From Thermobacillus xylanilyticus (GTDB lineage Bacteria; Bacillota; Bacilli; Paenibacillales; Paenibacillaceae), in contig NZ_CAJRAY010000002.1 in the NCBI RefSeq assembly GCF_907165215.1, positions 1 to 64,000 on the forward strand: a stretch of DNA of 64,000 nucleotides. The letters are read 5' to 3'. The notes below the pieces were generated by a model. The model did no database searches, was not told the origin of the DNA, and worked only from the letters and a program-made list of their open reading frames with translations. This document shows, piece by piece, positions 43,870-52,126 of the stretch. Made by a program: the position numbers and the translations under genes. Each line of letters begins with the position of its first letter. The stretch's first letter is position 1.

Positions 43870-44847
43870 ATGAAGCTGGCGGAATTTTTGGGCACGAGAC
43901 CGAATCAATTGTGGCGGCTGGGCAGACAGATGGGGCTGGATTATGCGGTGACGGGGCTTCCTTTTGATGAAAAGCACGAGAAGCCGTGGGACCTGATGCC
44001 GCTCATCCGGATGAAACAGCGGTTCAAGGACGCGGGTTACGAGCTGCTCGTCATCGAGTCGATGCCGCCGTCCAACAACATCAAGCTTGGCACCGAAGGC
44101 CGCGACGAAGAGATCGAGATCTTCAAGCAGTTCATCACGAATATGGGCGCAGCCGGCATTCCGGTGCTCTGCTACAACTTCATGGCGCAGTTCAACTGGT
44201 TCCGCACGTCGACGACGACGGTGACGCGCGGCGGCGCGCTGGTCTCCAGCTATGACCATTCGCTGATGGAAGGCGCACCTCTGACCGAGGCGGGCGAAGT
44301 GTCGGAAGACCGACTGTGGGAAAATCTGAAATACTTCATGAAGCAGATCGTTCCCGTGGCGGAGAAGGCGAAGGTCAAGTTGGCCCTTCATCCGGACGAT
44401 CCGCCGATCTCGCCGATTCGCGGCGTGTCCCGCATTCTGCGCAGCGCCGACGCGCTGCAGCAGGCGATCGACCTGGTGCCGAGCGAGTACAACGGCATCA
44501 CGCTGTGCCAGGGGACGCTGGCGACGGCCGGCGAGGACATTCCGGCGACGATCCGCCGCTTCGCGAAGCAGGACAAGCTGTTCTTCGTTCATTTCCGCGA
44601 TGTGAAGGGAACGCCGGAGAAGTTCGAAGAGACGTTCCATGACGACGGCAAGACGGATATGTATGAAGCGATGAAGACGTATTATGAAGTCGGATTCGAC
44701 GGCCCCGCCCGTCCGGACCATGTGCCGACGATGGACAGCGAGACGAACGAAAACCCGGGCTACGAGACGCTCGGCCGCCTGTATGGCGTCGGCTACATCA
44801 AAGGACTGATGGAAGCGGCGCAGAAAGAGCTCGGCCTGAACCGGTAA
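43870..44847 (+). CDS. uxuA: Mannonate dehydratase
   Basis: Dehydrates D-mannonate to 2-keto-3-deoxygluconate in glucuronate catabolism. The 325-residue metal-dependent TIM barrel shows C-Y-N-F-M-A-Q-F-N-W-F-R-T near residue 100, L-H-P-D-D-P-P with metal-binding His, L-C-Q-G-T-L, F-V-H-F-R-D-V and R-P-D-H-V-P. It is shorter than E. coli UxuA (about 390 residues), like several Bacillota forms. ATG follows GGAAGGA. It ends the ABC operon, tying the transporter to glucuronate or its oligosaccharides. Its product is the metabolite made by KduD at 17.5 kb. Confidence 0.93.
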   Translation: MKLAEFLGTRPNQLWRLGRQMGLDYAVTGLPFDEKHEKPWDLMPLIRMKQRFKDAGYELLVIESMPPSNNIKLGTEGRDEEIEIFKQFITNMGAAGIPVLCYNFMAQFNWFRTSTTTVTRGGALVSSYDHSLMEGAPLTEAGEVSEDRLWENLKYFMKQIVPVAEKAKVKLALHPDDPPISPIRGVSRILRSADALQQAIDLVPSEYNGITLCQGTLATAGEDIPATIRRFAKQDKLFFVHFRDVKGTPEKFEETFHDDGKTDMYEAMKTYYEVGFDGPARPDHVPTMDSETNENPGYETLGRLYGVGYIKGLMEAAQKELGLNR

Positions 44848-44865
44848 GTAGGCTTTGGGAGTGAC

Positions 44866-45051
44866 AAGCGAAGATTCTTCCTTTATTTCGCGGATACGGG
44901 GCGTTCCGTCCGAGATTAGAGGAAGATTCTTCGCCTAATTTTTTGAAATCGTTTGATATGCGCCGATTCGGGAAAAATAAGCGAAGCTGCTTCTTCTATT
45001 TCGGCCGGATTGTTGAAATCCGACAAAATAGGCGAAGCTGCTTCGCTTATT
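44866..45051. repeat. Array of four self-complementary GCGAAG...CTTCGC repeats
   Basis: Related hairpin-forming units lie at 44866-44888, 44915-44939, 44976-45000 and 45027-45051. The best reads AATAGGCGAAGC-T-GCTTCGCTTATT. Their cores are spaced 52, 61 and 51 bp apart, with unrelated GC-rich sequence between. The array fills the gap between uxuA and the convergent spore lipoprotein gene, and no separate conventional terminator is seen there. Confidence 0.75.
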
Positions 45052-45121
45052 CGCGGGCGCCGGCCATTCCGGCGTCCGGATCCGGCAAGTCTCTACCATT
45101 AATATGATGTGCAGTCCGGTT

Positions 45122-45853
45122 TCATTGCGCGCCGCGGGCGGCTTTCCGGGCTTTCAGTTCCCTGAGCGGAGTCGGCATCGTCTTGCCGCCGGCGAACTGG
45201 TGTTTCACCAGTGTGTTGAACGCGTCGATCCAGGGCGCAAGCGACCGTCCGGCCCAGGCTTCCTTCGCGTATTCGTTCAGTTCGTTGACGAAATCCATGT
45301 TGGCGGAAATGTGCACTTCTTCGACCCGGGGCGCAAGACCGCGGATGCGGCCCGCGATCGTCTGCTTCAGTTCCTCGGACAGTTCATGATGATCGTTCAC
45401 GGTGAAATACGAATTGTAGGGCGTCGCAGCCTGGCTGCCGTTCCAGTACGGGCTCCCCGTGTCGAAGTTGTACACGCCTTCGCCGAAGCCGCCCATGTCC
45501 TGGTCGATGCGCCTGTCTCCGCCGTTCTTGATCGTGCCGACGCCCGTCCAGTCAAGCATGATGCCGGCATACGCGTTCTTGTCCGTAAGCATGACGATGG
45601 CGCCCGCCACGCCGTTCACCCGCGACACTTCGTTCGACAGCAGGCTGCTGTATTCCACCCACCGGTTGTCGTGCTGCCGCGGGTCCGCGGTCTTCGAGCC
45701 GTACATGCGCGCGCCGAGCATCTTCGGATCGTTCGGCTTTCGGGAACCGTAGTCGTATGTGCTGCTCTCGAATTTGTTCTTGTAAGCCGTGCACCCGGCC
45801 GGAAGGACGGCGAGCGCCGCGGCCAGAACGGCATGCGCGAGCTTGCGGGTCAT
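45122..45853 (-). CDS. YhcN/YlaJ family sporulation lipoprotein
   Basis: A 243-residue lipoprotein; lipobox L-P-A-G-C near residue 21. The domain shows V-A-G-A-I-V-M-L-T-D-K-N-A-Y-A-G-I and L-S-E-E-L-K-Q-T-I-A-G-R-I-R-G-L-A-P-R-V-E-E-V-H-I-S-A-N-M-D-F, the YhcN/YlaJ pattern found in Bacillus spore membrane lipoproteins. ATG 45853 follows GGAGG 9 bp upstream; the frame runs further upstream without a site. The 250 bp up to the ctaC promoter show no gene. Confidence 0.85.
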   Translation of the reverse strand: MTRKLAHAVLAAALAVLPAGCTAYKNKFESSTYDYGSRKPNDPKMLGARMYGSKTADPRQHDNRWVEYSSLLSNEVSRVNGVAGAIVMLTDKNAYAGIMLDWTGVGTIKNGGDRRIDQDMGGFGEGVYNFDTGSPYWNGSQAATPYNSYFTVNDHHELSEELKQTIAGRIRGLAPRVEEVHISANMDFVNELNEYAKEAWAGRSLAPWIDAFNTLVKHQFAGGKTMPTPLRELKARKAARGAQ

Positions 45854-46106
45854 GCGAATGCACCTCCGGATATGGCCCTCATTCTTGGATGTAGGTTTCG
45901 CGGCCGGACAGGCGGAATATGCGCGGGGGCGGCATACATAATTCGCCATGAAAACAGCGATAATGGAACTGTTGAAAGGCGAGCCGGAGCGTCCTGTCCA
46001 CGGCCGTTCGAGCAGCTTCCGGAGGGCTCGTCCGGATGTCCGGAAACGGCGCTGCGGCGCCATTTTTGACGGCTTTGAGAACAATTTGTGAACTTGCCCG
46101 GTATCG

Positions 46107-46136
46107 TTGACAATCGATGGACCAAACTCTTATATT
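46107..46136 (+). promoter_or_regulatory. Promoter of the ctaCDEFG operon
   Basis: TTGACA at 46107-46112 and TATATT at 46131-46136 have an 18-bp spacer. The start point would be near 46143, about 155 nt before the ctaC start. Confidence 0.7.
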
Positions 46137-46152
46137 TAATAAAGTGATTGGC

Positions 46153-46216
46153 CTGTGAGAATTGTCACAGAAATGCTGTGTGAATTATCACAGAATATCT
46201 GTGCGAAATGTCACAG
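46153..46216 (+). promoter_or_regulatory. Three tandem CTGTG-N8-CACAG operators in the ctaC leader
   Basis: Palindromic cores at 46154-46169 (TGTGAGAATTGTCACA), 46177-46192 (TGTGTGAATTATCACA) and 46200-46215 (TGTGCGAAATGTCACA) repeat exactly every 23 bp and share the trailing GAA. They begin about 10 bp after the inferred start point, a position suited to repression. The shape fits Crp/Fnr-family or Rex-type DNA binding. Confidence 0.65.
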
Positions 46217-46298
46217 AACGACGGGAAACACGCAGTTTGCCGCCAGCCGCGCCAAGACAGGCAACTGTGAATACGGAAGAAGCGGGGTTGATTTGTGT

Positions 46299-47399
46299 AT
46301 GAAGAAACGGTGGCTTAAGTGGCTGCGCCTGACGACTCTGCTTGCGGGAGCCGCGCTGCTCCTGTCGGCATGCGGACGCGCGGATCTGTCGGCGCTGAAT
46401 CCGCAAGGTGCAGTGGCCAAAGAGCAGCTTGATCTCATGAAGATTTCGATCTCGATCATGACGCTGGTCGTCGTCGTCGTGTTCTTGATCGCGATCTACG
46501 TGCTGTTCCGTTTCCGCCGCCGTCCGGGGAATGACGGTATCCCCGTCCAGGTCGAGGGGAATCATAAATTGGAAATCGTATGGACGGTCATTCCGCTGAT
46601 TCTGCTTGTCATTCTCGGCGTTCCGACCGTGCAGACGGTATTCGCGCAGGCGCAGGATCACAGCAAGGACGAGAACGCGGTTATCGTCAAAGTGACCGCG
46701 CACCAATATTGGTGGGAATTCGAGTATCCGGAAGAAGGCATCGTGACCGCGCAGGAGCTGGTCGTGCCGGTGGACAGCCGGATCGTCATCGAAGCGAAGA
46801 CGGCAGACGTGCTGCACTCGTTCTGGATTCCCGCGCTGGCGGGCAAGATCGACACGAACCCCGCCGGCAACGTGAACCGCATGTTCTTCGATACGCCGGA
46901 CAAGACGGGTATCTTCCTCGGCAAATGCGCCGAGCTGTGCGGTCCTTCCCACGCCTTGATGGACTTCAAGGTGAAGGTCGTGGATGATGAATCGTACGCG
47001 AACTGGCTCGCGGCAATGAAGGCGCCTGCGGTGCTGCCTGAAGATCCGGCCATTGCGGACGCGTTCCAGAAGAAATGTCTCTCCTGCCACGCGGTAGGCG
47101 AGCTCGGCGGCCCGGTATACCCGAACCTGACGGGCATCGGCGACCGCGAGACGGTTGCGGGCATTCTGGTCAACACGGACAACCCGCAATATTGGAATGA
47201 AGGTTCCGTATATGAGAACATTTACAGATGGCTCGAAGATCCGCAAAAAATCAAGCCCGGCAACGCGATGCCTAAGGTGGAACTGACGCAGGAAGAGCTT
47301 GAAGGCATTTCCCGCTATCTCGCGGATTACAAGCTCAACTACGAGTCCGAGGAACTGAAGAACAACGACGCCACTTCCGACAAGGAAGAAAGGCAATAA
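46299..47399 (+). CDS. ctaC: Cytochrome c oxidase subunit II (caa3 type) with fused cytochrome c
   Basis: A 366-residue electron-input subunit of the aa3/caa3 oxidase. It has a lipoprotein-like signal (L-L-L-S-A-C), two membrane helices, then a CuA cupredoxin domain with W-W-E-F and the CuA ligands in K-C-A-E-L-C-G-P-S-H-A-L-M. A C-terminal cytochrome c domain has heme motif C-L-S-C-H and a Met in G-N-A-M-P. ATG 46299 is the first start before the signal sequence; the frame extends upstream through the operator repeats but without a signal. It is the first gene of ctaCDEFG. Confidence 0.96.
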   Translation: MKKRWLKWLRLTTLLAGAALLLSACGRADLSALNPQGAVAKEQLDLMKISISIMTLVVVVVFLIAIYVLFRFRRRPGNDGIPVQVEGNHKLEIVWTVIPLILLVILGVPTVQTVFAQAQDHSKDENAVIVKVTAHQYWWEFEYPEEGIVTAQELVVPVDSRIVIEAKTADVLHSFWIPALAGKIDTNPAGNVNRMFFDTPDKTGIFLGKCAELCGPSHALMDFKVKVVDDESYANWLAAMKAPAVLPEDPAIADAFQKKCLSCHAVGELGGPVYPNLTGIGDRETVAGILVNTDNPQYWNEGSVYENIYRWLEDPQKIKPGNAMPKVELTQEELEGISRYLADYKLNYESEELKNNDATSDKEERQ

Positions 47400-47429
47400 T
47401 ACAGCGGGGATTCAAAGGAGGTTCTACCC

Positions 47430-49274
47430 TTGGCTCACGGTTCGCACGCGGTGAAGCGCTATACCGGCATCATGGACTGGCTGACCACCGTTGACCACAA
47501 GAAGATCGGCATCCTGTATCTTCTGGCCGGAGGTTTCTTCTTCCTGATCGGCGGTCTGGAAGCTGTCTTGATCCGGATTCAATTGTGGAAACCACTCAAT
47601 GATTTTGTCAGTCCCGATACATTCAACCAACTGATTACGATGCACGGCACGACGATGATCTTCCTGGCGGTTATGCCGGTCATCTTCGGACTAATGAACT
47701 GCATCGTGCCGCTCCAGATCGGGGCGCGGGACGTGGCGTTCCCGTTCCTGAACGCGCTCGGCTTCTGGACGTTCTTCTTCGGCGGCGTGCTGCTGAATGT
47801 CAGCTGGTTCCTCGGCGGTGCGCCGGACGCCGGCTGGACGTCTTACGTTCCGCTGGCGAGCACGACATTCAGCGACGGCCCGGGCGTGGACTACTATGTG
47901 CTCGGTCTGCAGATTTCCGGTATCGGTACGCTGCTCGGCGGCATCAACTTCCTGGTGACGATCATCAACATGCGCGCACCGGGCATGAGCTTCATGCGGA
48001 TGCCGATGTTCACCTGGGCATCGTTCGTGACGTCCATGCTCATTCTGCTCGCCTTCCCGGCGCTGACGGTCGGTCTGGTCGCGCTGATGTTCGACCGGAT
48101 CTTCGAAGGCAATTTCTTCGACCCGAGCGCGGGCGGCAACATCATGCTCTGGGAGCATATCTTCTGGATTTTCGGACATCCTGAAGTTTATATTCTGATC
48201 CTGCCGGCCTTCGGCATCATCTCGGAAGTTGTCACGACGTTCTCGCGCAAGCGGCTGTTCGGTTACAGCTCGATGGTGTTCGCCACGGTCCTGATCGGCT
48301 TCCTTGGCTTCATGGTCTGGGCGCACCACATGTTCACGTCGGGCCTCGGTCCGGTCGCGAACGCGCTGTTCTCGATCGCGACGATGCTGATCGCCGTTCC
48401 GACGGGCATCAAGGTGTTCAACTGGCTGTTCACGCTGTGGGGCGGCTCGATCAAGTTCACGGCACCGATGCTGTTCGCCATCGGGTTCATCCCGACCTTC
48501 GTCATGGGCGGTGTCACCGGGGTCATGCTGGCGGCAGCGCCGGCGGACTATCAATACCATGACTCGTACTTCGTCGTCGCGCACTTCCACTATACGATTG
48601 TCGGCGGTCTGGTGTCCGGCCTGTTCGCAGGGGTGCACTACTGGTGGCCGAAGATTTTCGGGCGCAAGCTCAATGAGACGCTCGGCAAGACGACGTTCTG
48701 GTTCTTCATCATCGGCTTCCATATGACGTTCCTGATCCAGCACTTCCTCGGGCTGCTCGGCATGCCGCGCCGGATCTTCACGTATCTGGACGGTCTCGGC
48801 TTCAACGAGATGAACCTGATCAGCACGATCGGCGCGATGCTGATGGGCATCGGGGTCATCTGCTTCGTGATCAACGTCTTCGTCACGTCGGCGAAGCCGA
48901 AACACGCGACGAACGACCCGTGGGAAGACGGGCGGACGCTGGAATGGGCGATCGCATCGCCGGCTCCGGAGTACAACTTCGCGCAGCTGCCGCTTATCCG
49001 CGGGTATGACGCATACTGGAAGGAAAAGCGGGAGGGCAACAAGGAGATGCAGCCGGCCGAGCCGCTCGGTCCGATCCATATGCCGTCTCCGTCGATCCTG
49101 CCGTTCTTCATGTCGGTTGGCTTGTTCATCTCCGGCTTCGGCTTCATTTTCCACCAGTATGTCGTAGCCGGTATCGGACTCGCCATCACGCTGGGTTGCA
49201 TGTTCCTGCGTTCGGTCATTGAAGACCATGGTTACCATATCGAACCGGAAGAAATTCAGGCCAAGGGGGTTTAA
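47430..49274 (+). CDS. ctaD: Cytochrome c oxidase subunit I
   Basis: A 614-residue catalytic subunit carrying heme a, heme a3 and CuB. It has twelve or more membrane helices. W-E-H-I-F-W-I-F-G-H-P-E-V-Y carries the CuB His-Tyr pair, V-W-A-H-H-M-F-T-S-G holds the two further CuB His, and H-D-S-Y-F-V-V-A-H-F-H-Y holds the heme His pair. The proton-channel region around A-P-D-A-G-W and S-Y-V is present. It starts with TTG 47430 after AAAGGAGG, 30 bp from ctaC. Confidence 0.97.
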   Translation: MAHGSHAVKRYTGIMDWLTTVDHKKIGILYLLAGGFFFLIGGLEAVLIRIQLWKPLNDFVSPDTFNQLITMHGTTMIFLAVMPVIFGLMNCIVPLQIGARDVAFPFLNALGFWTFFFGGVLLNVSWFLGGAPDAGWTSYVPLASTTFSDGPGVDYYVLGLQISGIGTLLGGINFLVTIINMRAPGMSFMRMPMFTWASFVTSMLILLAFPALTVGLVALMFDRIFEGNFFDPSAGGNIMLWEHIFWIFGHPEVYILILPAFGIISEVVTTFSRKRLFGYSSMVFATVLIGFLGFMVWAHHMFTSGLGPVANALFSIATMLIAVPTGIKVFNWLFTLWGGSIKFTAPMLFAIGFIPTFVMGGVTGVMLAAAPADYQYHDSYFVVAHFHYTIVGGLVSGLFAGVHYWWPKIFGRKLNETLGKTTFWFFIIGFHMTFLIQHFLGLLGMPRRIFTYLDGLGFNEMNLISTIGAMLMGIGVICFVINVFVTSAKPKHATNDPWEDGRTLEWAIASPAPEYNFAQLPLIRGYDAYWKEKREGNKEMQPAEPLGPIHMPSPSILPFFMSVGLFISGFGFIFHQYVVAGIGLAITLGCMFLRSVIEDHGYHIEPEEIQAKGV

Positions 49275-49277
49275 AGC

Positions 49278-49895
49278 ATGAGCGGACACTCGCATGCAGA
49301 CGGCGTTCTGCCTCACGAACCGGAGAAGGCGACGCTTGAAGGCCGCAACAAGGTGCTCGGCTTCTGGCTCTTCCTTGGCGGTGAAACGGTCCTGTTCGGT
49401 ACGCTGTTCTCGGTATTCATCGCCCTGCGCGATCAGGTGAACGGCGGCCCGACGGCCAACGAACTGTTCTCCCTGACGATCGTCGCCATCGCGACGCTGA
49501 TCCTGCTCACCTCGAGCTTGACGAGCGTCTTCGCCATCCAGGCGATGCATCGCAACGAGCCGAAGGCCATGGTGGGCTGGCTGCTCGTAACGGTTCTGTT
49601 CGGCCTCGCGTTCCTCGGCCTCGAGATTTACGAGTTCGTCGAATATGCGCATGAAGGCCATACCTTCGCGGCCAGTGCCTTCAGCACCTCGTTCTATACG
49701 CTGGTCGGGTTCCACGGCGGTCACGTTGCATTCGGCATTCTCTGGATCTCGCTGCTGATCTGGCAAGTGCTGAGACGCGGACTCACCGTCGTCACCGCGC
49801 CGAAGATTTACATCGCCGGTCTGTACTGGCACTTCATTGACGTCGTGTGGGTATTCATCTTTACCGTCGTCTATCTGATGGGTAAGGTGGGATGA
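49278..49895 (+). CDS. ctaE: Cytochrome c oxidase subunit III
   Basis: A 205-residue five-helix subunit III of the bacterial caa3/bo3 class. Marks are G-F-W-L-F-L-G-G-E-T-V-L-F-G near the first helix, H-E-G-H near residue 130, and G-F-H-G-G-H-V-A-F-G and W-H-F-I-D-V-V-W-V-F-I-F-T at the end. It starts 3 bp after ctaD and ends 4 bp before ctaF, so it is tightly coupled. Confidence 0.96.
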   Translation: MSGHSHADGVLPHEPEKATLEGRNKVLGFWLFLGGETVLFGTLFSVFIALRDQVNGGPTANELFSLTIVAIATLILLTSSLTSVFAIQAMHRNEPKAMVGWLLVTVLFGLAFLGLEIYEFVEYAHEGHTFAASAFSTSFYTLVGFHGGHVAFGILWISLLIWQVLRRGLTVVTAPKIYIAGLYWHFIDVVWVFIFTVVYLMGKVG

Positions 49896-49899
49896 GCAA

Positions 49900-50220
49900 A
49901 TGACAGCCGAACATGCAACTGCCGTCGAGCAGCCGAAGAAGCGCGTCAAGCATGAAGGCCCGAAAAAGCATATCATCGCCTACATTTTCTCGCTGGTCTT
50001 GACGATTCTCGCGTTTGCGACCGTCATTACGGGCGAAGTGAGTGTCAATTTCGTTTACGTTATGCTGGTGCTGATGGCGGGCGTACAGGTGTTCATTCAG
50101 ATGGCTTTCTGGATGCACATGAAAGACCGCGGGCATCTGTTCCCGATCATCGGGATCTTGAGCGGAGTCATCATCGTGTTCACGATGATCATCATGGCCG
50201 TCTACTGGGCATGGTGGTAA
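49900..50220 (+). CDS. ctaF: Cytochrome c oxidase subunit IV
   Basis: A 106-residue small subunit with three membrane helices. A basic N-terminal region (K-K-R-V-K-H-E-G-P-K-K-H-I) is followed by helices with F-S-L-V-L-T-I-L-A-F and M-L-V-L-M-A-G-V-Q-V-F-I-Q-M-A-F-W-M-H-M-K, a COX4/CyoD-type signature. Position and length fit CtaF of Bacillus. Confidence 0.93.
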   Translation: MTAEHATAVEQPKKRVKHEGPKKHIIAYIFSLVLTILAFATVITGEVSVNFVYVMLVLMAGVQVFIQMAFWMHMKDRGHLFPIIGILSGVIIVFTMIIMAVYWAWW

Positions 50221-50300
50221 TGCGGCAATGGAGAAGAGGCGCGTCTTGGCGGATCGCCTCTTCTTTTCTTTAGAACCGGAAATGGAGGTGCGGATTTCCG

Positions 50301-51218
50301 ATGTTGCCGGACCTGTCTTATTTCACCTTCGAAGAGTTGTGGAGCCCGTTCTTCTTTTTCGGGGTGGCCCTCGCCGCAATCGGTTATCTGTACTGGATCG
50401 GCCCGTGGCGGGAGAAGCATCTGCCCGATGAGCCGGCGGTGCCCGCATCGCGGCGGATGCTTGCGCTGTGCGGATTTGCGCTCTTCTATCTCGCGCAGGG
50501 CGGACCGCTGGAACTGCTCGGCCATCTGAATTTCATGTTCCACATGATCAATATGTCGCTGTCCTATCTGATCGTGCCGCCGCTCATCCTGCTCGGCACG
50601 CCGGCGTTTGTATGGCGCAAGCTGTTCGGCGCCGTCTTCTGGCGCAGGTTCAGATGGGCCGCGAATCCGATTTTCACACTGCTGCTCTTCAACGGTCTGT
50701 TCTCGTTCTATCACGTCCCGGTCGTGCACGACTACATCATGACGCATTACACGGTGCATGCCGTCTACTATGCCGTCCTGCTGATCGCGGCGTTCCTCAT
50801 GTGGTGGCATGTGACGAGTCCGGTGCCCGAATGGAACCGGCTTACCGATCTGCGCAAAATGGGCTACATCTTCGCGAACGGCCTCTTGCTCACACCGGCG
50901 TGCGCGCTGATCATTTTCGCCGGCGAGCCGCTCTACCGGGTATATACGGATCCGGCCATTTGGGCGAACGCCATGGGATACTGCGTCAGCGGCAGCGGCG
51001 AGGCGCTGCTCGCGCTGGTTGACGGCCCGTCGGCCTTCACCATGCTCGGTCCGTTCGAAGATCAGCAGTCCGGCGGGATCATCATGAAGCTCGTGCAGGA
51101 AGTGATGTACGGCTCGATTCTGGCCTATGTGTTCTACCAATGGTTCCGGAAAGAGCGCGACGCGGAAGAAGGCGTGTCCGCCGCGGCTCCGGCCGGAAGC
51201 CGGGGGAACCGTTCCTGA
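50301..51218 (+). CDS. ctaG: Cytochrome c oxidase assembly factor CtaG
   Basis: A 305-residue membrane protein with seven or more helices of the Bacillus CtaG (caa3_CtaG) family, required for active caa3 oxidase. F-Y-L-A-Q-G-G-P-L-E-L-L-G-H, H-M-I-N-M-S-L-S-Y and Y-H-V-P-V-V-H-D-Y are family blocks with conserved His. ATG follows a strong GGAGG. It is unrelated to the mitochondrial Cox11-type CtaG. A terminator follows. Confidence 0.93.
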   Translation: MLPDLSYFTFEELWSPFFFFGVALAAIGYLYWIGPWREKHLPDEPAVPASRRMLALCGFALFYLAQGGPLELLGHLNFMFHMINMSLSYLIVPPLILLGTPAFVWRKLFGAVFWRRFRWAANPIFTLLLFNGLFSFYHVPVVHDYIMTHYTVHAVYYAVLLIAAFLMWWHVTSPVPEWNRLTDLRKMGYIFANGLLLTPACALIIFAGEPLYRVYTDPAIWANAMGYCVSGSGEALLALVDGPSAFTMLGPFEDQQSGGIIMKLVQEVMYGSILAYVFYQWFRKERDAEEGVSAAAPAGSRGNRS

Positions 51219-51231
51219 CCATTGCTACCGC

Positions 51232-51273
51232 AAAGCCCTGTCAACCGTATTTCCGGTTGGCAGGGCTTATTTT
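51232..51273 (+). terminator. Terminator of the ctaCDEFG operon
   Basis: AAGCCCTGTCAACCG pairs with CGGTTGGCAGGGCTT, followed by ATTTTA. Confidence 0.82.
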
Positions 51274-51307
51274 ACATGTGCCGGGTGGAAAAAGTTCGAA
51301 AAAGGGA

Positions 51308-51361
51308 TTGACGTTAAGTGTGCTTTGCGTGTATAGTGTGTATAAGGATATACACAGTATA
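51308..51361 (+). promoter_or_regulatory. Promoter and palindromic operator of the ABC exporter operon
   Basis: TTGACG at 51308-51313 and TATAGT at 51332-51337 are 18 bp apart. TATAGTGTGTATA (51332-51344) and TATACACAGTATA (51349-51361) form an inverted repeat with 12 of 13 bases matching around AGGA. It covers the -10 box and start point. The GntR/YtrA-type protein of the second gene is the obvious ligand. Confidence 0.7.
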
Positions 51362-51394
51362 AACGGCAGAAGCAAAGGAGGCTGGACAGACGGC

Positions 51395-52111
51395 ATGTGG
51401 CAAGATGCATGGCGGATTGCAAAATACGAATTCCGCATATCCTGGCGCGGCTATCTGATCACGCTGCTCTTGCTTGCGTACACTTCGTTTTTCACCAGCG
51501 TGATGCTGTACGGCCACCTGGTCAACGATGAGGAATTCCGGATGGAATGGAATATTGATCTCGGTTATTTCTGCATGCTGCCGCTCTTCGGGTTTCTGAT
51601 GAACCAGACCATGTTCCGTTACCGGAAAGAGGACACATATTCCCGAAAGCTGGCGGAATGGCACACGATGCCGATCGGCGTCAGCCAGATCATCGCGGGC
51701 CGGATGCTGCTGCTCATCCTCGTGCTGCTTGTGAACTGGATCTTGTTCTTCGGCATTCAGTACGCGGTCCTTGAAGAACTGCGCGCACGGCTCGATCCGG
51801 CTGAATTTGTCATCTACGCCTTGATCTGGCTCGGTTACAGCCTCTTTGCGGCCGCCGTGTTCGTGTACTTGGAGCTCGGCTTTCCCGGACGCGTCTACTT
51901 CTTCCTGTGCTTCGTCTATGTGTCCGTCATCGCTCTGATTACGCTGACCCTGGCGCTGAGCGGCAGAAGCGCAATCGTGATGAGCCTGGCGGCGGCTGCC
52001 GACCGAAGCTGGGAGACCGCCGCGCTGTCGCTGGCGGCCGCGGCAGTGGGAGTCGCCGGACTCGTCGCGCTGCTGCATCGCCGCATCAGCAGGCGAAGCT
52101 TCTGGACTTGA
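51395..52111 (+). CDS. Membrane protein, probable ABC exporter permease component
   Basis: A 238-residue protein with six hydrophobic segments (YLITLLLLAYTSFFTSVML, MLLLILVLLVNWILFFGI, FVIYALIWLGYSLFAAAVFVYLEL and others). The topology resembles ABC-2-type membrane subunits, but it has no clear family signature. It is the first gene of a tightly packed operon followed by a GntR regulator and an ATPase. AAAGGAGG is 13 bp before ATG 51395, slightly long. It may pair with the ATPase encoded at 52567. Confidence 0.75.
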   Translation: MWQDAWRIAKYEFRISWRGYLITLLLLAYTSFFTSVMLYGHLVNDEEFRMEWNIDLGYFCMLPLFGFLMNQTMFRYRKEDTYSRKLAEWHTMPIGVSQIIAGRMLLLILVLLVNWILFFGIQYAVLEELRARLDPAEFVIYALIWLGYSLFAAAVFVYLELGFPGRVYFFLCFVYVSVIALITLTLALSGRSAIVMSLAAAADRSWETAALSLAAAAVGVAGLVALLHRRISRRSFWT

Positions 52112-52126
52112 GGGGCGGTGAGCCGG

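Noticed and set aside
45854-46106. Riboswitch or small RNA between the spore lipoprotein gene and the ctaC promoter
   Set aside because: No conserved riboswitch core, terminator or promoter pair could be recognised in this stretch.
46155-46298. N-terminal extension of CtaC through the palindrome array
   Set aside because: The frame is open, but a proper lipoprotein signal starts at ATG 46299, and the upstream part is better explained as an operator-bearing leader.
47691-49976. Very long open frame (about 760 codons) on the minus strand opposite ctaD/ctaE
   Set aside because: ctaD and ctaE are certain genes. The antisense product is Arg/His/Gln/Glu-rich without a fold and reflects GC-rich third codon positions.
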